Below, piece by piece: positions 25,789-35,109 of a stretch of DNA of 64,000 bases. Source of the DNA: Spirochaetales bacterium. Lineage in GTDB: Bacteria > Spirochaetota > Spirochaetia > DSM-2461. Below the pieces are notes generated by a model. That model made no database searches, had not been told where the DNA came from, and was given only the letters and a program-made list of their open reading frames with translations. The translations under genes and the position numbers were made by a program. Every line of letters begins with the position of its first letter. Within the stretch, counting starts at the first letter, position 1. The DNA is taken from the NCBI GenBank assembly GCA_016936555.1, contig JAFGXR010000100.1:1-64000 (forward strand), in the 5' to 3' direction.

Positions 25789-27048
25789 ATGTCTTTAAAG
25801 AATAGCCTCATCTTTGTTCTGATCCCGATTCTGTTTTCCTGTGCATCATTGCCTGTTGAAAAGGCACCTGTTGAAGTTCGGGAGCGTTCACTTTATGAAA
25901 CCCATATAGATGGCGCTGAAGCGGGAAACCCTTCCGACCAGATAGGAATCGGAAGAGCCTATGAAAAGGGCTCCGGAGTGGAGGTCGATTTTTCCCTGGC
26001 CATGGAATGGTACAAAAAAGCTGCAGCAAAAGGAGCACCGGAAGCCTATTTCCGGATCGGAGAACTCTATGAATATGGCCGTGGGGTTTCGCAAAGCGAT
26101 GATGATGCCCGGGAGTGGTATTACTCTGCGGCGGTTAACCAATCCGTACCGGCTATAGGCAAGTTGATTGTTCTGCTCGAAGGGCGTGAGAGTGAGCAGA
26201 TGCAATGGATAGAAAAGGGAATGGAGGCGAATGACCCCTATTCATTCTACCGCTACGGACTTATTCTGGAGAAAAACGATCGGGAAGCCGCTCTCCGGTA
26301 CTTTAAATCCGCTGCTTCCGCCATTGATCCTGCCGCCCAGGCTCTGGTCGCCATCCTTTCTCTCGGTGGAAAAATCGATGTTTTCGGAAAAGATGAAGCT
26401 CTTGAAATTCTTCGAAAAGGGGCGGAAGGAGGAGATCCCCGGTCTCAGGTCTTTACAGGATGGCTCTACGAGTTCGGCGATGGGGTGGAGTCAATTCCCG
26501 CGAAAGCTCTTCAATACTATGAGAGCGCGGCGCGCAGCAATTCACAGCTGGCTCTCTACAATCTATCGCGATTTTACGGGGAAGGAATTGCCGTGGAGTC
26601 CGATCCGGAAAAATCGAATCTCTTTTTCAGTCAACTGGATAGGGAAATCTTCTGTCCCTCCTATTATGATTTACTCGACTACGCCTCTCTCCGCAGAAGA
26701 GAGGAACAGCTGATGGTTCTGTACAGGTTCAAAGCTTCTCAGGGGAATGGGGAAGCACAATATGAATTGGGAAAACTGTCCTCTGATGAAGACGCCTATC
26801 AGTGGTTCTGGCTTGCAGCACAGAAAGATTATGTTCCCGCTATGGCAGAGCTCGCAAGGGTCTATCTGAAAACAGACAGTTCTCTTTTCGATCCCGTTGA
26901 AGGGATCGCCTGGCTGATGGTCGCGGAGAATTCCGGGTTTAAAGATGAAACCTTTAACAGTTCCGATCTCCTTTCCGGATATTCACGGGAAGAGAAACTG
27001 GACGTGAGCCGACGCTTTACGGACCTCTTCTACAAAGACAATGAATAA
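25789..27048 (+). CDS. Sel1-repeat lipoprotein, 419 aa
   Basis: The N-terminus (NSLIFVLIPILFSCAS) ends in a lipobox-like FSC, with the Cys at residue 18. The mature protein holds at least five Sel1-like repeats, for example DQIGIGRAYEKGSGVEVDFS, AYFRIGELYEYGRGVSQSDD and VFTGWLYEFGDGVES, each ending in a WYKKAA-type helix. Such alpha-solenoid repeats mediate protein-protein contacts, so this is likely an envelope scaffold or adaptor. It is the last gene of its unit and converges on the 611-residue gene with a 15-base gap. Confidence 0.85.
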   Translation: MSLKNSLIFVLIPILFSCASLPVEKAPVEVRERSLYETHIDGAEAGNPSDQIGIGRAYEKGSGVEVDFSLAMEWYKKAAAKGAPEAYFRIGELYEYGRGVSQSDDDAREWYYSAAVNQSVPAIGKLIVLLEGRESEQMQWIEKGMEANDPYSFYRYGLILEKNDREAALRYFKSAASAIDPAAQALVAILSLGGKIDVFGKDEALEILRKGAEGGDPRSQVFTGWLYEFGDGVESIPAKALQYYESAARSNSQLALYNLSRFYGEGIAVESDPEKSNLFFSQLDREIFCPSYYDLLDYASLRRREEQLMVLYRFKASQGNGEAQYELGKLSSDEDAYQWFWLAAQKDYVPAMAELARVYLKTDSSLFDPVEGIAWLMVAENSGFKDETFNSSDLLSGYSREEKLDVSRRFTDLFYKDNE

Positions 27049-27063
27049 TGATAAAGGGCTGAA

Positions 27064-28899
27064 TCAATTAACCCGGCACTGTTTAAGTCTCGAATGGAGT
27101 CGTCCCAGTGTTTCCGGTGATTTCAGCTCTGTGATTTCGTCATAGAACAGATCCCATTGAACTTTCTCGCGCTCATATTCAATCGCAGGGAAGTTTTCTT
27201 TCTCGAGTTGATCCAGTAGCTCTCCCAGCCTTTTCCTCCCCAGTTCCAGGAGCGCCCGCGCTCTTTTCTTTTCTCCCTGCTGTAATAATTCCAGAACTTT
27301 GAAGACAAGTCTCATATAGGAAATGGTAATCGGGTATCGGCTGATGTACGATCCGGTAAAAGGGAAAGTGCTTTCTTTTGTAAATTGGATTCCTCCGGGC
27401 AGAGCCTCGGCATAGCGGGTGAAAAAAAGGAGTCTGAGAATATCGGCGATGTATGTTCCGTCCCTGGCCGCTTCGATTGATTGTCCGGCAAAAGCCTGCT
27501 TGTCGTGTCTCATAATCAGTCCGTCTTCATGGAAGTAGCGCAGGGCGGGTGTAACATCTCTGTTCAGCACGGACAGAAGATAGGCCTGATCTTCCGCTCT
27601 TCCGATAAATGAAGGAGTGAAAGGGCGGTATTTTTCAAGGGCGTCGATGAGAATTCCGTTGGTTCCGCCAGTCACATGAATGCGGGATATAGCCTTGTTT
27701 GTTCCGTCGATTCCATCGGATTCACCATAGCGGGTCATCATTTCGGCCCGGGTGGATAAGGCCATTGTCAAGTGCTTGAAGAAAATCAGATCGCTGGCCG
27801 GGGCGTTCCTGTCAGGCATGGTGACATCGGGAGTGAAAAGCGATTTTCCTATGTCGCTTTCATTGACAAGGGCGCCGGCAATCATGGAGAGGGAAACATC
27901 TTTTCCTTTATGATCGACGGCTTCGGCTCCCCATAATGGAGTCATAAAATGCTCAAAAGCCGACTTTCCCGTATATCTCACCAGCTCTTCCTGGGGAAAG
28001 ACCTGATCGAGATCGATTTTAAATGTTCCCTTGAGAGAGTGTCTCACAGCCTTTCTCCAAAGTGCGTTTATTGCCTTGAGAAAGTTGTAATGTCTGCTGT
28101 ATTTACCATCGACTCCGAAAAATTCGGATATGGAACCGCTGTTACTACTATAGGTCTGCAGAATTTCCGCGGTATCTCTTTCCGTAAATATAAAAATGTT
28201 CAGATGGGGAAATCCGCCTGCTTTTTCCAGTTCATAGCGGATATAGGGCGCGGCGATATCCCGGAGACCTTTGTGGGTTACGGAAACAGAGAGGAGAACA
28301 TCTATCGCGGCATTTTTATCAACAGTTCCCCTCTTTTTTTCAAATGCCAGAGTTTCAGATAAGCCTTTCAGTCCGTAGAGAATTTCGTTTTTTTCCGGAA
28401 CCTCTCCCATCTGAACGGGATGGTCGAACCAGTAAAGCTGATTCTCCTTCCTTATTTCAGGAATGACATTGAGGATAAAATCAGGTAAGTCCAGCTTATC
28501 GGGCGGAACATTCTCATCGGGCAGGGTGAGGAGAATATTGGACGTAAAAGTCATTTCCTCCGGTATTGCTGTTATGGGAGCTTCAGAAAGCCTTTTTATT
28601 GACACTATGCGGCTTTTGCGGATTTCATCAATGATCTCAAAGGGTTCTCTGTTTATCAGGGCGGCTTCGGGAAAGAAAAAATCCCAGTATTCATCCCATA
28701 GATCACCGGAATTTTTACAACAGGGTATCTCCCGGCCGATTTCACGTCGAATTCTGTCCAGTGCACGGGAAAAAAAAGGATCGCTTATGGAGCCTCCGTC
28801 AGATAAAGCCGTCAGGAATTCCTCGATAAGCTCAGATCCTTCGGGAGAATGGTAGACATCTGCCAATTTCTTGAAAAGGGGGTATTTAAATTGATTCAT
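27064..28899 (-). CDS. GT-A-like family protein of unknown function, 611 aa
   Basis: A large soluble protein without signal peptide or membrane helices. I do not recognise a named family, but the order of elements is that of a GT-A glycosyltransferase. A hydrophobic strand IDVLLSVSVT lies at residues 199-208. A second strand, LNIFIFTERDT, is at 233-243. DLD at 296-298 sits in TFKIDLDQVF, where GT-A enzymes keep the metal-binding DxD. GGTNG is at 411-415, and RAEDQAYLL at 434-442 resembles the catalytic ED-x-x-L segment of GT2 enzymes. A family-like block YWFDHPVQMGEVPEKNEILY lies at 156-175. A role in making a sugar-containing compatible solute or envelope polymer would be guesswork. Monocistronic, leftward. 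Confidence 0.6.
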   Translation of the reverse strand: MNQFKYPLFKKLADVYHSPEGSELIEEFLTALSDGGSISDPFFSRALDRIRREIGREIPCCKNSGDLWDEYWDFFFPEAALINREPFEIIDEIRKSRIVSIKRLSEAPITAIPEEMTFTSNILLTLPDENVPPDKLDLPDFILNVIPEIRKENQLYWFDHPVQMGEVPEKNEILYGLKGLSETLAFEKKRGTVDKNAAIDVLLSVSVTHKGLRDIAAPYIRYELEKAGGFPHLNIFIFTERDTAEILQTYSSNSGSISEFFGVDGKYSRHYNFLKAINALWRKAVRHSLKGTFKIDLDQVFPQEELVRYTGKSAFEHFMTPLWGAEAVDHKGKDVSLSMIAGALVNESDIGKSLFTPDVTMPDRNAPASDLIFFKHLTMALSTRAEMMTRYGESDGIDGTNKAISRIHVTGGTNGILIDALEKYRPFTPSFIGRAEDQAYLLSVLNRDVTPALRYFHEDGLIMRHDKQAFAGQSIEAARDGTYIADILRLLFFTRYAEALPGGIQFTKESTFPFTGSYISRYPITISYMRLVFKVLELLQQGEKKRARALLELGRKRLGELLDQLEKENFPAIEYEREKVQWDLFYDEITELKSPETLGRLHSRLKQCRVN

Positions 28900-28944
28900 A
28901 TCAATAATTATTGATTAAATTTACAGAAATCGCCAATTGGGAAT

Positions 28945-28973
28945 TTGACCTTTTGGCTTTCCCTTAGTAATAT
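28945..28973 (+). promoter_or_regulatory. Promoter of the M23 peptidase gene
   Basis: TTGACC at 28945-28950 and TAATAT at 28968-28973 are 17 bases apart. Transcription should begin near 28980, giving a leader of about 28 bases. Confidence 0.6.
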
Positions 28974-29007
28974 CTCATAGCATTGTATGGAGACCTAAAA
29001 GTAAGAT

Positions 29008-29967
29008 ATGTCAAGGAAAAAAATATTTTTTCCTGTTGCTCTATTATTTTTTTCAACCTTACTGCTTTCTTTCTCGTTGCATCTTTTTTCCGGTTCAGAA
29101 AACAGGGGCGCAAGCCAGTCCGTTTATGTGGAACCGGAAGAGGTCAAGGCATTTTTTATAAAGAGAGAGCAGAACAGATTGGCCGCGGCAGTTACGATTG
29201 AAGAGAGCCGGGTCATCGCGAGCAACTGGATTAAAAAAGAAAGATCGAAGATAAACAGCAGATTCTTCTTCAGAAGAAGATCCTATGAGCTTATCGCCAA
29301 AAGCATATTATCCTCGAAAAACTACGATGAGCTCAATTACCAACTGTCGAGGCTTCCCGAGACAGAGAAGCAGGCTTATGCCACCTTAACCATAGACCGG
29401 AACAATATTACCACTATGGATCACTATGAGCCCTCAATCCCCGGTCTGATTTATCCGATCGAACTTCCGGGAGAGCAAAATACGGGAGAAGACCTCCTGA
29501 TTACAAGTTTCTTCAGCAACAGAAGAGTCTCTCCTCTCGGATCCGGAGGGGTCAAGCCTCATCTGGCTGTGGATATCATCAATATCGGCAATATTGATTA
29601 TGTGTCGAGAGCAGGCGATCTCAACAGGGGTGAGAATCATCCCGGTTACATTGTTTCCGTAGCCGACGGAGTGGTTAAATCGGTTGAATATAACCACATT
29701 TACGGCTGGAACGTAACGGTAGAGCACGACAGAAATCTCATTCCCTATCAGAAGCGGAGAGGCGTCCTCAGCTTTGAAACATTCTATTCCCATCTGGATA
29801 AGGATGTTCTGGTCAAAGAGGGGGATGTCCTGGGGCAGGGGCAGAAAATAGCCGCTCTGGGAAACTCCGGGCTATCGACAGGACCCCATCTGCATTTTGA
29901 ATTGAGGTTGAATAACGAGGACGGGAAAACCGTCAATATCAATCCCTATCCCGGTTCCGAGTGGTAA
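29008..29967 (+). CDS. M23-family metallopeptidase (LytM/NlpD-like)
   Basis: A 319-residue exported peptidoglycan endopeptidase or its non-catalytic relative. An N-terminal membrane anchor or signal (about residues 7-28) is followed by a helical stretch (40-125) and a C-terminal M23 domain (about 165-310). The zinc ligands are visible: His185 and Asp189 in PHLAVD, and the HLHFE motif near residue 299, with the auxiliary FYSHLD His before it. All ligands being present suggests an active enzyme. The gene has its own promoter and ends just before the hairpin that precedes the MFS gene. Confidence 0.9.
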   Translation: MSRKKIFFPVALLFFSTLLLSFSLHLFSGSENRGASQSVYVEPEEVKAFFIKREQNRLAAAVTIEESRVIASNWIKKERSKINSRFFFRRRSYELIAKSILSSKNYDELNYQLSRLPETEKQAYATLTIDRNNITTMDHYEPSIPGLIYPIELPGEQNTGEDLLITSFFSNRRVSPLGSGGVKPHLAVDIINIGNIDYVSRAGDLNRGENHPGYIVSVADGVVKSVEYNHIYGWNVTVEHDRNLIPYQKRRGVLSFETFYSHLDKDVLVKEGDVLGQGQKIAALGNSGLSTGPHLHFELRLNNEDGKTVNINPYPGSEW

Positions 29968-29975
29968 CTTGAAAT

Positions 29976-30013
29976 AAATCCTCCGAGAGGTCAGAATAGG
30001 CCAAGGAGGATTT
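29976..30013 (+). promoter_or_regulatory. Hairpin sequestering the MFS gene ribosome binding site
   Basis: AAATCCTCC at 29976-29984 is the exact complement of GGAGGATTT at 30005-30013. The right arm contains the GGAGG Shine-Dalgarno sequence and ends one base before the ATG at 30015. The loop is 20 bases and contains GAGAGG and TAGGCC. When closed, this 9-bp stem would block initiation. The short T run makes it a poor terminator. Confidence 0.6.
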
Positions 30014-30014
30014 C

Positions 30015-31214
30015 ATGCTTTTCAACACCTACAAAGGCCTTCCCCGGTCTGTTTACATCCTCTTCCTGGCGCGCATTGTCAACCGTCTGGGGGACTTTGT
30101 CAAAATATTTCTGACATTGTATCTGACCCGCTATCTCGGCATGAATGAAGCCCGGACGGGAACCATCATAACTCTGATCGGCTTGTTTTCTGTTCTGGGG
30201 ACGCTGGCAGGCGGGAAAATAACAGACCACGGCGACAGAAAGAAAATCCTGATTATCAGCCAGGGGCTGGCAGCATCCATTGCAGCTGTCTGCGGCTTTA
30301 TGCCCGACAGCCCCATGCTTCCCTTTATTCTCATTCTATTCAACTTCTTTACCGCTGCCGCCAGACCTGTCAATACGGCCATGCTGACCGATCTGACCAC
30401 ACCGGAAAACCGCGGCCAGGCTTTTTCGCTTTTATATCTGGGGATTAATATCGGTGTGTCCGTCGGACCGCTTATAGCCGGTGTTCTTTTCAATAATTTC
30501 AGACAGTGGATCTTCTGGGGCGACTCCATTACAACGTTTCTCTCGCTTGTGCTTATTTATATTTTTGTTCCCTCAATCAGAAAAGAGGAAATCGTCGCCC
30601 ATTCGGAGAAAGAGAAGGCTGAAAAGGGTCATATCTTTTCGGCTATCGTAAAACGTCCCATACTGCTTGTTTACACTTTGCTGCTGCCTCTGACCGCTTT
30701 CATCTACAATCAGCATGCATTTTCTCTCCCCCTGCTTCTCGAGTCGAGAATGGGCGACGGGGGAGCCCGTTTTTTCGGGATCATCATGTCTGCCAATGCC
30801 GTTACCGTGCTTGTTCTGACCCCGTTGCTCACTTCAGTTCTGCACAGGGTCAAGCCGCTGGTAAATATGTCTCTCGGCCAGCTTTGTTATGCCGTCGGTT
30901 TCGGTATGCTTTTTCTGCCCTACGATAATCCCGGTTTTTATTTGATTTCAACGGTGATCTGGACGCTAGGGGAGATATTGAATGTAATTAATTCCGGTGT
31001 TTTTGTTGCCAATCATACCCCAGTCAACTACAGAGGCCGATTCAGCGCCTGGTTTGCCACGTCCAGAACCATCGGGAATACCAGTGGACCCCTGATCTCC
31101 GGGCTTATTCTCAATTCGATGGGAGTCTCAGCCATATGGCTGATCTCCTTTTTTATAGGTATCGCTCTCTTCTTTTCCTACTGGTATCTGGATCTTATTG
31201 ACAGGAATAATTGA
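30015..31214 (+). CDS. Major facilitator superfamily transporter
   Basis: A 399-residue inner-membrane protein with 12 predicted helices in two six-helix bundles. The signature loop between helices 2 and 3 reads GGKITDHGDRKKILI, matching the MFS G-x-x-x-D-x-x-x-R-k pattern. The second half carries a weaker copy. The sequence around SVGPLIAGVL in helix 5 resembles the drug-exporter motif C (gxxxGPxxGG), so efflux of a small compound is more likely than sugar uptake. The substrate is unknown. The strong GGAGG ribosome binding site is inside a hairpin, so translation may be conditional. Confidence 0.85.
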   Translation: MLFNTYKGLPRSVYILFLARIVNRLGDFVKIFLTLYLTRYLGMNEARTGTIITLIGLFSVLGTLAGGKITDHGDRKKILIISQGLAASIAAVCGFMPDSPMLPFILILFNFFTAAARPVNTAMLTDLTTPENRGQAFSLLYLGINIGVSVGPLIAGVLFNNFRQWIFWGDSITTFLSLVLIYIFVPSIRKEEIVAHSEKEKAEKGHIFSAIVKRPILLVYTLLLPLTAFIYNQHAFSLPLLLESRMGDGGARFFGIIMSANAVTVLVLTPLLTSVLHRVKPLVNMSLGQLCYAVGFGMLFLPYDNPGFYLISTVIWTLGEILNVINSGVFVANHTPVNYRGRFSAWFATSRTIGNTSGPLISGLILNSMGVSAIWLISFFIGIALFFSYWYLDLIDRNN

Positions 31215-31224
31215 AAGGATAAAT

Positions 31225-31254
31225 TTGATGTTTTAATTTTAGTATAACTATAAT
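31225..31254 (+). promoter_or_regulatory. Promoter of the first chemoreceptor gene
   Basis: TTGATG at 31225-31230 and TATAAT at 31249-31254 have an 18-base spacer. The ATG lies 18 bases after the -10, and AAGGTGCAGG provides a ribosome binding site. The sequence is sigma-70-like, not a sigma-28 flagellar promoter. Confidence 0.55.
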
Positions 31255-31272
31255 TAAGGTGCAGGTAACAAA

Positions 31273-33132
31273 ATGAAGATAAAATTATCTATTGCCTTGA
31301 AAATCATCGTATTTTCCGCGACTCTTCTCGTATTGATTAACTTTTTCCAGTTCTTTTTTGTAAGATCCGTTTTCACATCTATCATCGAGGATGAAAAGGA
31401 ATCCCAGTTCAATGAAAAAGTCAATATGGTGTTCCAGACCCTGGAGCAGGGTGAAAGAAGTCTGATAGGCACGCTTGACGCCCTTAACTACAGCGACGAC
31501 ATCAGTGCCACGCAGCAGTTCCTGTGGAATGCCGCTTCGATCGAGGGGGAGACATCGGTTCAACAGGAAAAACGGTTTCGCAAATTATTTCAGAACGACA
31601 CAATCGATAAGCTGGAGAAAGCTTATTTCGGCAGGAAGGATGAGCCTGTTCTTCCCTTTATAATCGATAGCTATGGAAAAACGGTCATGCATGAAGAGCT
31701 CGGGTGGGGGTCCGATGGTCTGTTCTCTAAAAGTTATATCGCTGAGATTCTGGATCAGAAAAGCGGGAATCTTTCTTATTCCGATGAGGGCGAAGATCGG
31801 TGGATTGTCTTCAGGACTTTTGATCCCTGGGGCTGGACAGTGTGCTACACAATCAGCCTGAATGAGAAATTCGCCGCCGTAATAAATTTCCGTGACAGAT
31901 ATATACCGATATTGCTTTCGGCAGCTGCGGTTTTTCTGCTATTGATTTTCATAGCTCTGAGAACGCTTCTCAAACCGTTAAAGCAAGTGGAGACGAGGAT
32001 CAGGGAAATTTCCGGAGGAGAGGGGGACCTCACACAGGAAGTCGATATTCATTCTGCCGATGAGGTGGGAAACCTTGCGGTCAGTTTCAATAGATTTATC
32101 TCTCAGCTCAAAAGTATTGTTATCAATATCAAGAATGCTGCTTCCACTACCTTGAAAATAAAGGATGATCTGGGTGGAAATATGAAGGAAACCGTTACAG
32201 TGCTGGAAGAAATTTCAGGCAATATGTCCAACATGGAGCGGCATATTAGCCAATTGGATCAAAACATCTCTACATCCGTATCGGCTGTCGGGCAGATAGA
32301 AAAAAATATATCGGAGTTGAATGATCAGATGCAGGAGCAGTCCTCTATGGTAAGAGAGGCATCCGCTTCCGTAACCCAGATGATCTCTTCTATTGAAAAT
32401 GTCTCCAAAATTACAAAGATTAAATCCCGGTCTTCGGAACAGCTTCTGGATACATCTGAGAAAGGCGGGCATCAGCTGCGCAGAACAGCAGATATATTCC
32501 GTTCGGAAATAAGCGCTAACGTGGATAAAATCGGAGAAATGGTAACCGTTATCAGTGCTATTTCTTCCAAAACGAATCTCCTGGCGATGAATGCCGCCAT
32601 CGAAGCGGCGCATGCCGGGCAGTCTGGTCTGGGCTTTGCCGTTGTCGCCGATGAAATCAGAAAGTTGGCGGAAGAGTCGTCCCGTCAGGTTAAGGATATA
32701 AAGAACAGTATAAAAGGCATTATCACCGGTATTGACCAAACCGAAAAGAGCATGGTCGAAACCGATTCGGCATTTGCCGTTATCGGAACCGAAGTGAAGG
32801 AAGTCGTAAGCGCCCTATCGGAAATCCTGTCCAGTACGGAAGAATTGTCAATCGGTGGACAGCAGATTCTCGAAGCCATGACATCGCTTAACGATATTAC
32901 GGTTCATATCAGCAGCGGATCGGAGGAGATGATGCGGGGAGCATCGGATGTCAATGATGCCATGAACGACGTTCAGAGAATTTCCCATGAAGTGGCGAAG
33001 GGGATGAGTGAAGTCGTCGCGAATACGGAAGGTGTAAACCGGTCAATGAGTGCCATATCCCTCTTATCAGAAGAACTTGGGGCCAGCAGTGAAAATCTGG
33101 GGAATGAAATAGACAGGTTTAAAACAGATTAA
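31273..33132 (+). CDS. Methyl-accepting chemotaxis protein, copy 1
   Basis: A 619-residue transmembrane chemoreceptor. TM1 is at about residues 9-30, followed by a periplasmic Cache-like sensor domain (about 31-210) with an aromatic FDPWGWTVCY segment. TM2 is at about 211-230 and a HAMP domain follows, with [20 protein letters not shown]. The long cytoplasmic coiled coil carries the highly conserved tip [35 protein letters not shown] that binds CheW and CheA. There is no C-terminal CheR-tethering pentapeptide. It is a close tandem paralogue of the next gene. Ligand unknown. Confidence 0.93.
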   Translation: MKIKLSIALKIIVFSATLLVLINFFQFFFVRSVFTSIIEDEKESQFNEKVNMVFQTLEQGERSLIGTLDALNYSDDISATQQFLWNAASIEGETSVQQEKRFRKLFQNDTIDKLEKAYFGRKDEPVLPFIIDSYGKTVMHEELGWGSDGLFSKSYIAEILDQKSGNLSYSDEGEDRWIVFRTFDPWGWTVCYTISLNEKFAAVINFRDRYIPILLSAAAVFLLLIFIALRTLLKPLKQVETRIREISGGEGDLTQEVDIHSADEVGNLAVSFNRFISQLKSIVINIKNAASTTLKIKDDLGGNMKETVTVLEEISGNMSNMERHISQLDQNISTSVSAVGQIEKNISELNDQMQEQSSMVREASASVTQMISSIENVSKITKIKSRSSEQLLDTSEKGGHQLRRTADIFRSEISANVDKIGEMVTVISAISSKTNLLAMNAAIEAAHAGQSGLGFAVVADEIRKLAEESSRQVKDIKNSIKGIITGIDQTEKSMVETDSAFAVIGTEVKEVVSALSEILSSTEELSIGGQQILEAMTSLNDITVHISSGSEEMMRGASDVNDAMNDVQRISHEVAKGMSEVVANTEGVNRSMSAISLLSEELGASSENLGNEIDRFKTD

Positions 33133-33147
33133 ACGGAATTCGTTTAA
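33129..33147 (+). other. Small inverted repeat at the chemoreceptor 1 stop codon
   Basis: TTAAACG at 33129-33135 pairs with CGTTTAA at 33141-33147 over a GAATT loop, spanning the stop codon. There is no T tract after it, so a terminator role is doubtful; a weak transcript-stabilising or processing hairpin is equally possible. Confidence 0.3.
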
Positions 33148-33245
33148 AACGGTATCCGGTTGCATGATAAACGCAATATTAACCTTGATTACATATAGTA
33201 AATCGTATATTGTTTTACCCTATCCCGATCTGAGAGGTAAGACAA

Positions 33246-35108
33246 ATGTCACAGAGAAAAATAACCATATCCCTGAAAATCATTCTTGTTTCAGCCATAC
33301 TGCTGCTCGCCGTTAATATCGGACAGTATCTATTTGTCAACTCAACGTTGATGACTATTATACGTACTGAAAAAGAAGCCCAGTTCAACGAGAGTGTGAA
33401 TATTGTCTTCCAGACTCTTCAGGAGCAGGAGAGAATGCTCCTGGAGACTGTAGAATCGATCAATCGACAGAGCACGACATCTCTTTCAGGAAAGCTTTTT
33501 ATGGAAGCGGGAACCGACGGCGGAAACTCCGTTGTGGAAATGAAAAACAAATACCGGCCCGAATATCAGCAGAACGCTTTACAAACTCTTGAATCAGTTT
33601 ATTTCCGGGATAACAGCAGCACCGTCGTTCCTTTTATTCTTGACAGGGCGGGATATACCGTTATGCATAAAGAACTGGGCAGACGCTCTTCGAAACTGGT
33701 CGGACTCGATTATGTAAAACAGATTTTATCTGAAAGAGACGGTAGCTTTGATTACTCTGAAAACGGACAGGACTACTGGGTCGTGTTCAGAACTTATCCG
33801 GAATGGGGATGGACCGTCTGCTATACCATGACCCAGGATCAGAAATTCGCCGCTGTGCGTGAGTTTAAAGTCTTTTACATTCTTCTTCTGAGCGGCGCTC
33901 TTCTCGTTTTCCTTATGATTATCTTTTTTGCCATAAAAAAACTGCTGACGCCTCTATCCTTTGTGGAAACTAAAATTTCTGAAATCTCTTCGGGAGAGGG
34001 GGATCTGACCCAGGAAGTCTTCGTCAGATCCGCCGATGAAGTGGGTCTGCTGGCTAACAGTTTCAACAGATTCATCAGTCAGCTGAAAACCATTGTTATC
34101 AATATCAAGAACGCCTCTCTCCAGACCCTCCGCATCCGCGATGAATTGGGGGCCAATACGGAAGAAACGGCTTCGGCTCTCGTCCAGATATCCACCAATG
34201 TGACCAACATGAGGAATCACATTACAAAACTCGATGAAAATATCATCTCATCGGTCAATTCCATAGGTGAGATCGATTCCAATATTTCCGGATTGAACCG
34301 GCAGATGCACGAGCAGTCGGCCATGGTCCGTCAGACTTCCGCTTCCGTAACGGAAATGATTTCATCCATAGAGAGCGTTTCGAAGATTACCAGACTGAAG
34401 TCGGAGTCATCTGAACAGCTTTTAAGAACTTCGGAAGAAGGCGAGGAGCAGCTGCGCAACACCAGCCGCATCTTCAAAGCGGAAATCGGAAGCAATGTGG
34501 ACCGGATAGGCGATATGGTTTCCATTATCAGCGCCATTGCGTCCAAAACAAATCTTCTGTCCATGAACGCCGCTATCGAAGCAGCTCATGCCGGTGATTC
34601 CGGATTGGGTTTTGCCGTCGTCGCCGATGAAATCCGGAAGCTGGCTGAAGAGTCCTCCCGTCAGGTTAAAGAGATAAAAGAGAGCATCAAGGGAATTATC
34701 CAGGGGATCGACGATACGGAAAGAAGCATAACCACGACCGATCAGGCCTTCGATCTTATAAGAAGGGAAGTGGGGGAAGTTGTCAGCGCTTTTTCCGAGA
34801 TTTATTCCAGCACGGAGGAGCTCTCGGTCGGAGGCCGCCAGATTCTGGAGGCCATGACTTCGCTCAATGATATTACCGTTCATATCAGCACCAGCGCTGA
34901 AGATATGGAACGGGGCTCGGCTTTAGTCAACAAGGCCATGGCCGATGTCCGGCGGATTTCCGGCGAAGTGACCAACGGTATGGACGAGGTCGTCCGGGGA
35001 ACCGAGGAAGTGAACGAGGCCATGGGCGAAATAGCCGGTTTATCCCTTCAGCTGGGGGAAAGCAGCGACAGGCTGGGCGAAGAGATCAACCGGTTCCGGA
35101 CGGAGTAG
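33246..35108 (+). CDS. Methyl-accepting chemotaxis protein, copy 2
   Basis: A 620-residue chemoreceptor with the same architecture as the gene before it: TM1 about residues 10-32, Cache-like sensor, TM2 about 212-232, HAMP with [20 protein letters not shown], and the signalling tip [20 protein letters not shown]. The cytoplasmic part is nearly the same as in copy 1, while the sensor is more diverged (although [12 protein letters not shown] is kept), which points to a duplication followed by change in ligand binding. A possible promoter (TTGATT at 33185-33190, TATTGT at 33208-33213) allows separate expression. The stop lies one base from the stop of the converging FecR gene. Confidence 0.93.
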   Translation: MSQRKITISLKIILVSAILLLAVNIGQYLFVNSTLMTIIRTEKEAQFNESVNIVFQTLQEQERMLLETVESINRQSTTSLSGKLFMEAGTDGGNSVVEMKNKYRPEYQQNALQTLESVYFRDNSSTVVPFILDRAGYTVMHKELGRRSSKLVGLDYVKQILSERDGSFDYSENGQDYWVVFRTYPEWGWTVCYTMTQDQKFAAVREFKVFYILLLSGALLVFLMIIFFAIKKLLTPLSFVETKISEISSGEGDLTQEVFVRSADEVGLLANSFNRFISQLKTIVINIKNASLQTLRIRDELGANTEETASALVQISTNVTNMRNHITKLDENIISSVNSIGEIDSNISGLNRQMHEQSAMVRQTSASVTEMISSIESVSKITRLKSESSEQLLRTSEEGEEQLRNTSRIFKAEIGSNVDRIGDMVSIISAIASKTNLLSMNAAIEAAHAGDSGLGFAVVADEIRKLAEESSRQVKEIKESIKGIIQGIDDTERSITTTDQAFDLIRREVGEVVSAFSEIYSSTEELSVGGRQILEAMTSLNDITVHISTSAEDMERGSALVNKAMADVRRISGEVTNGMDEVVRGTEEVNEAMGEIAGLSLQLGESSDRLGEEINRFRTE

Positions 35109-35109
35109 G

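Noticed and set aside
33129-33147. Terminator between the two chemoreceptors
   Set aside because: The 7-bp stem has no T tract, so intrinsic termination is unlikely; kept only as an inverted repeat.
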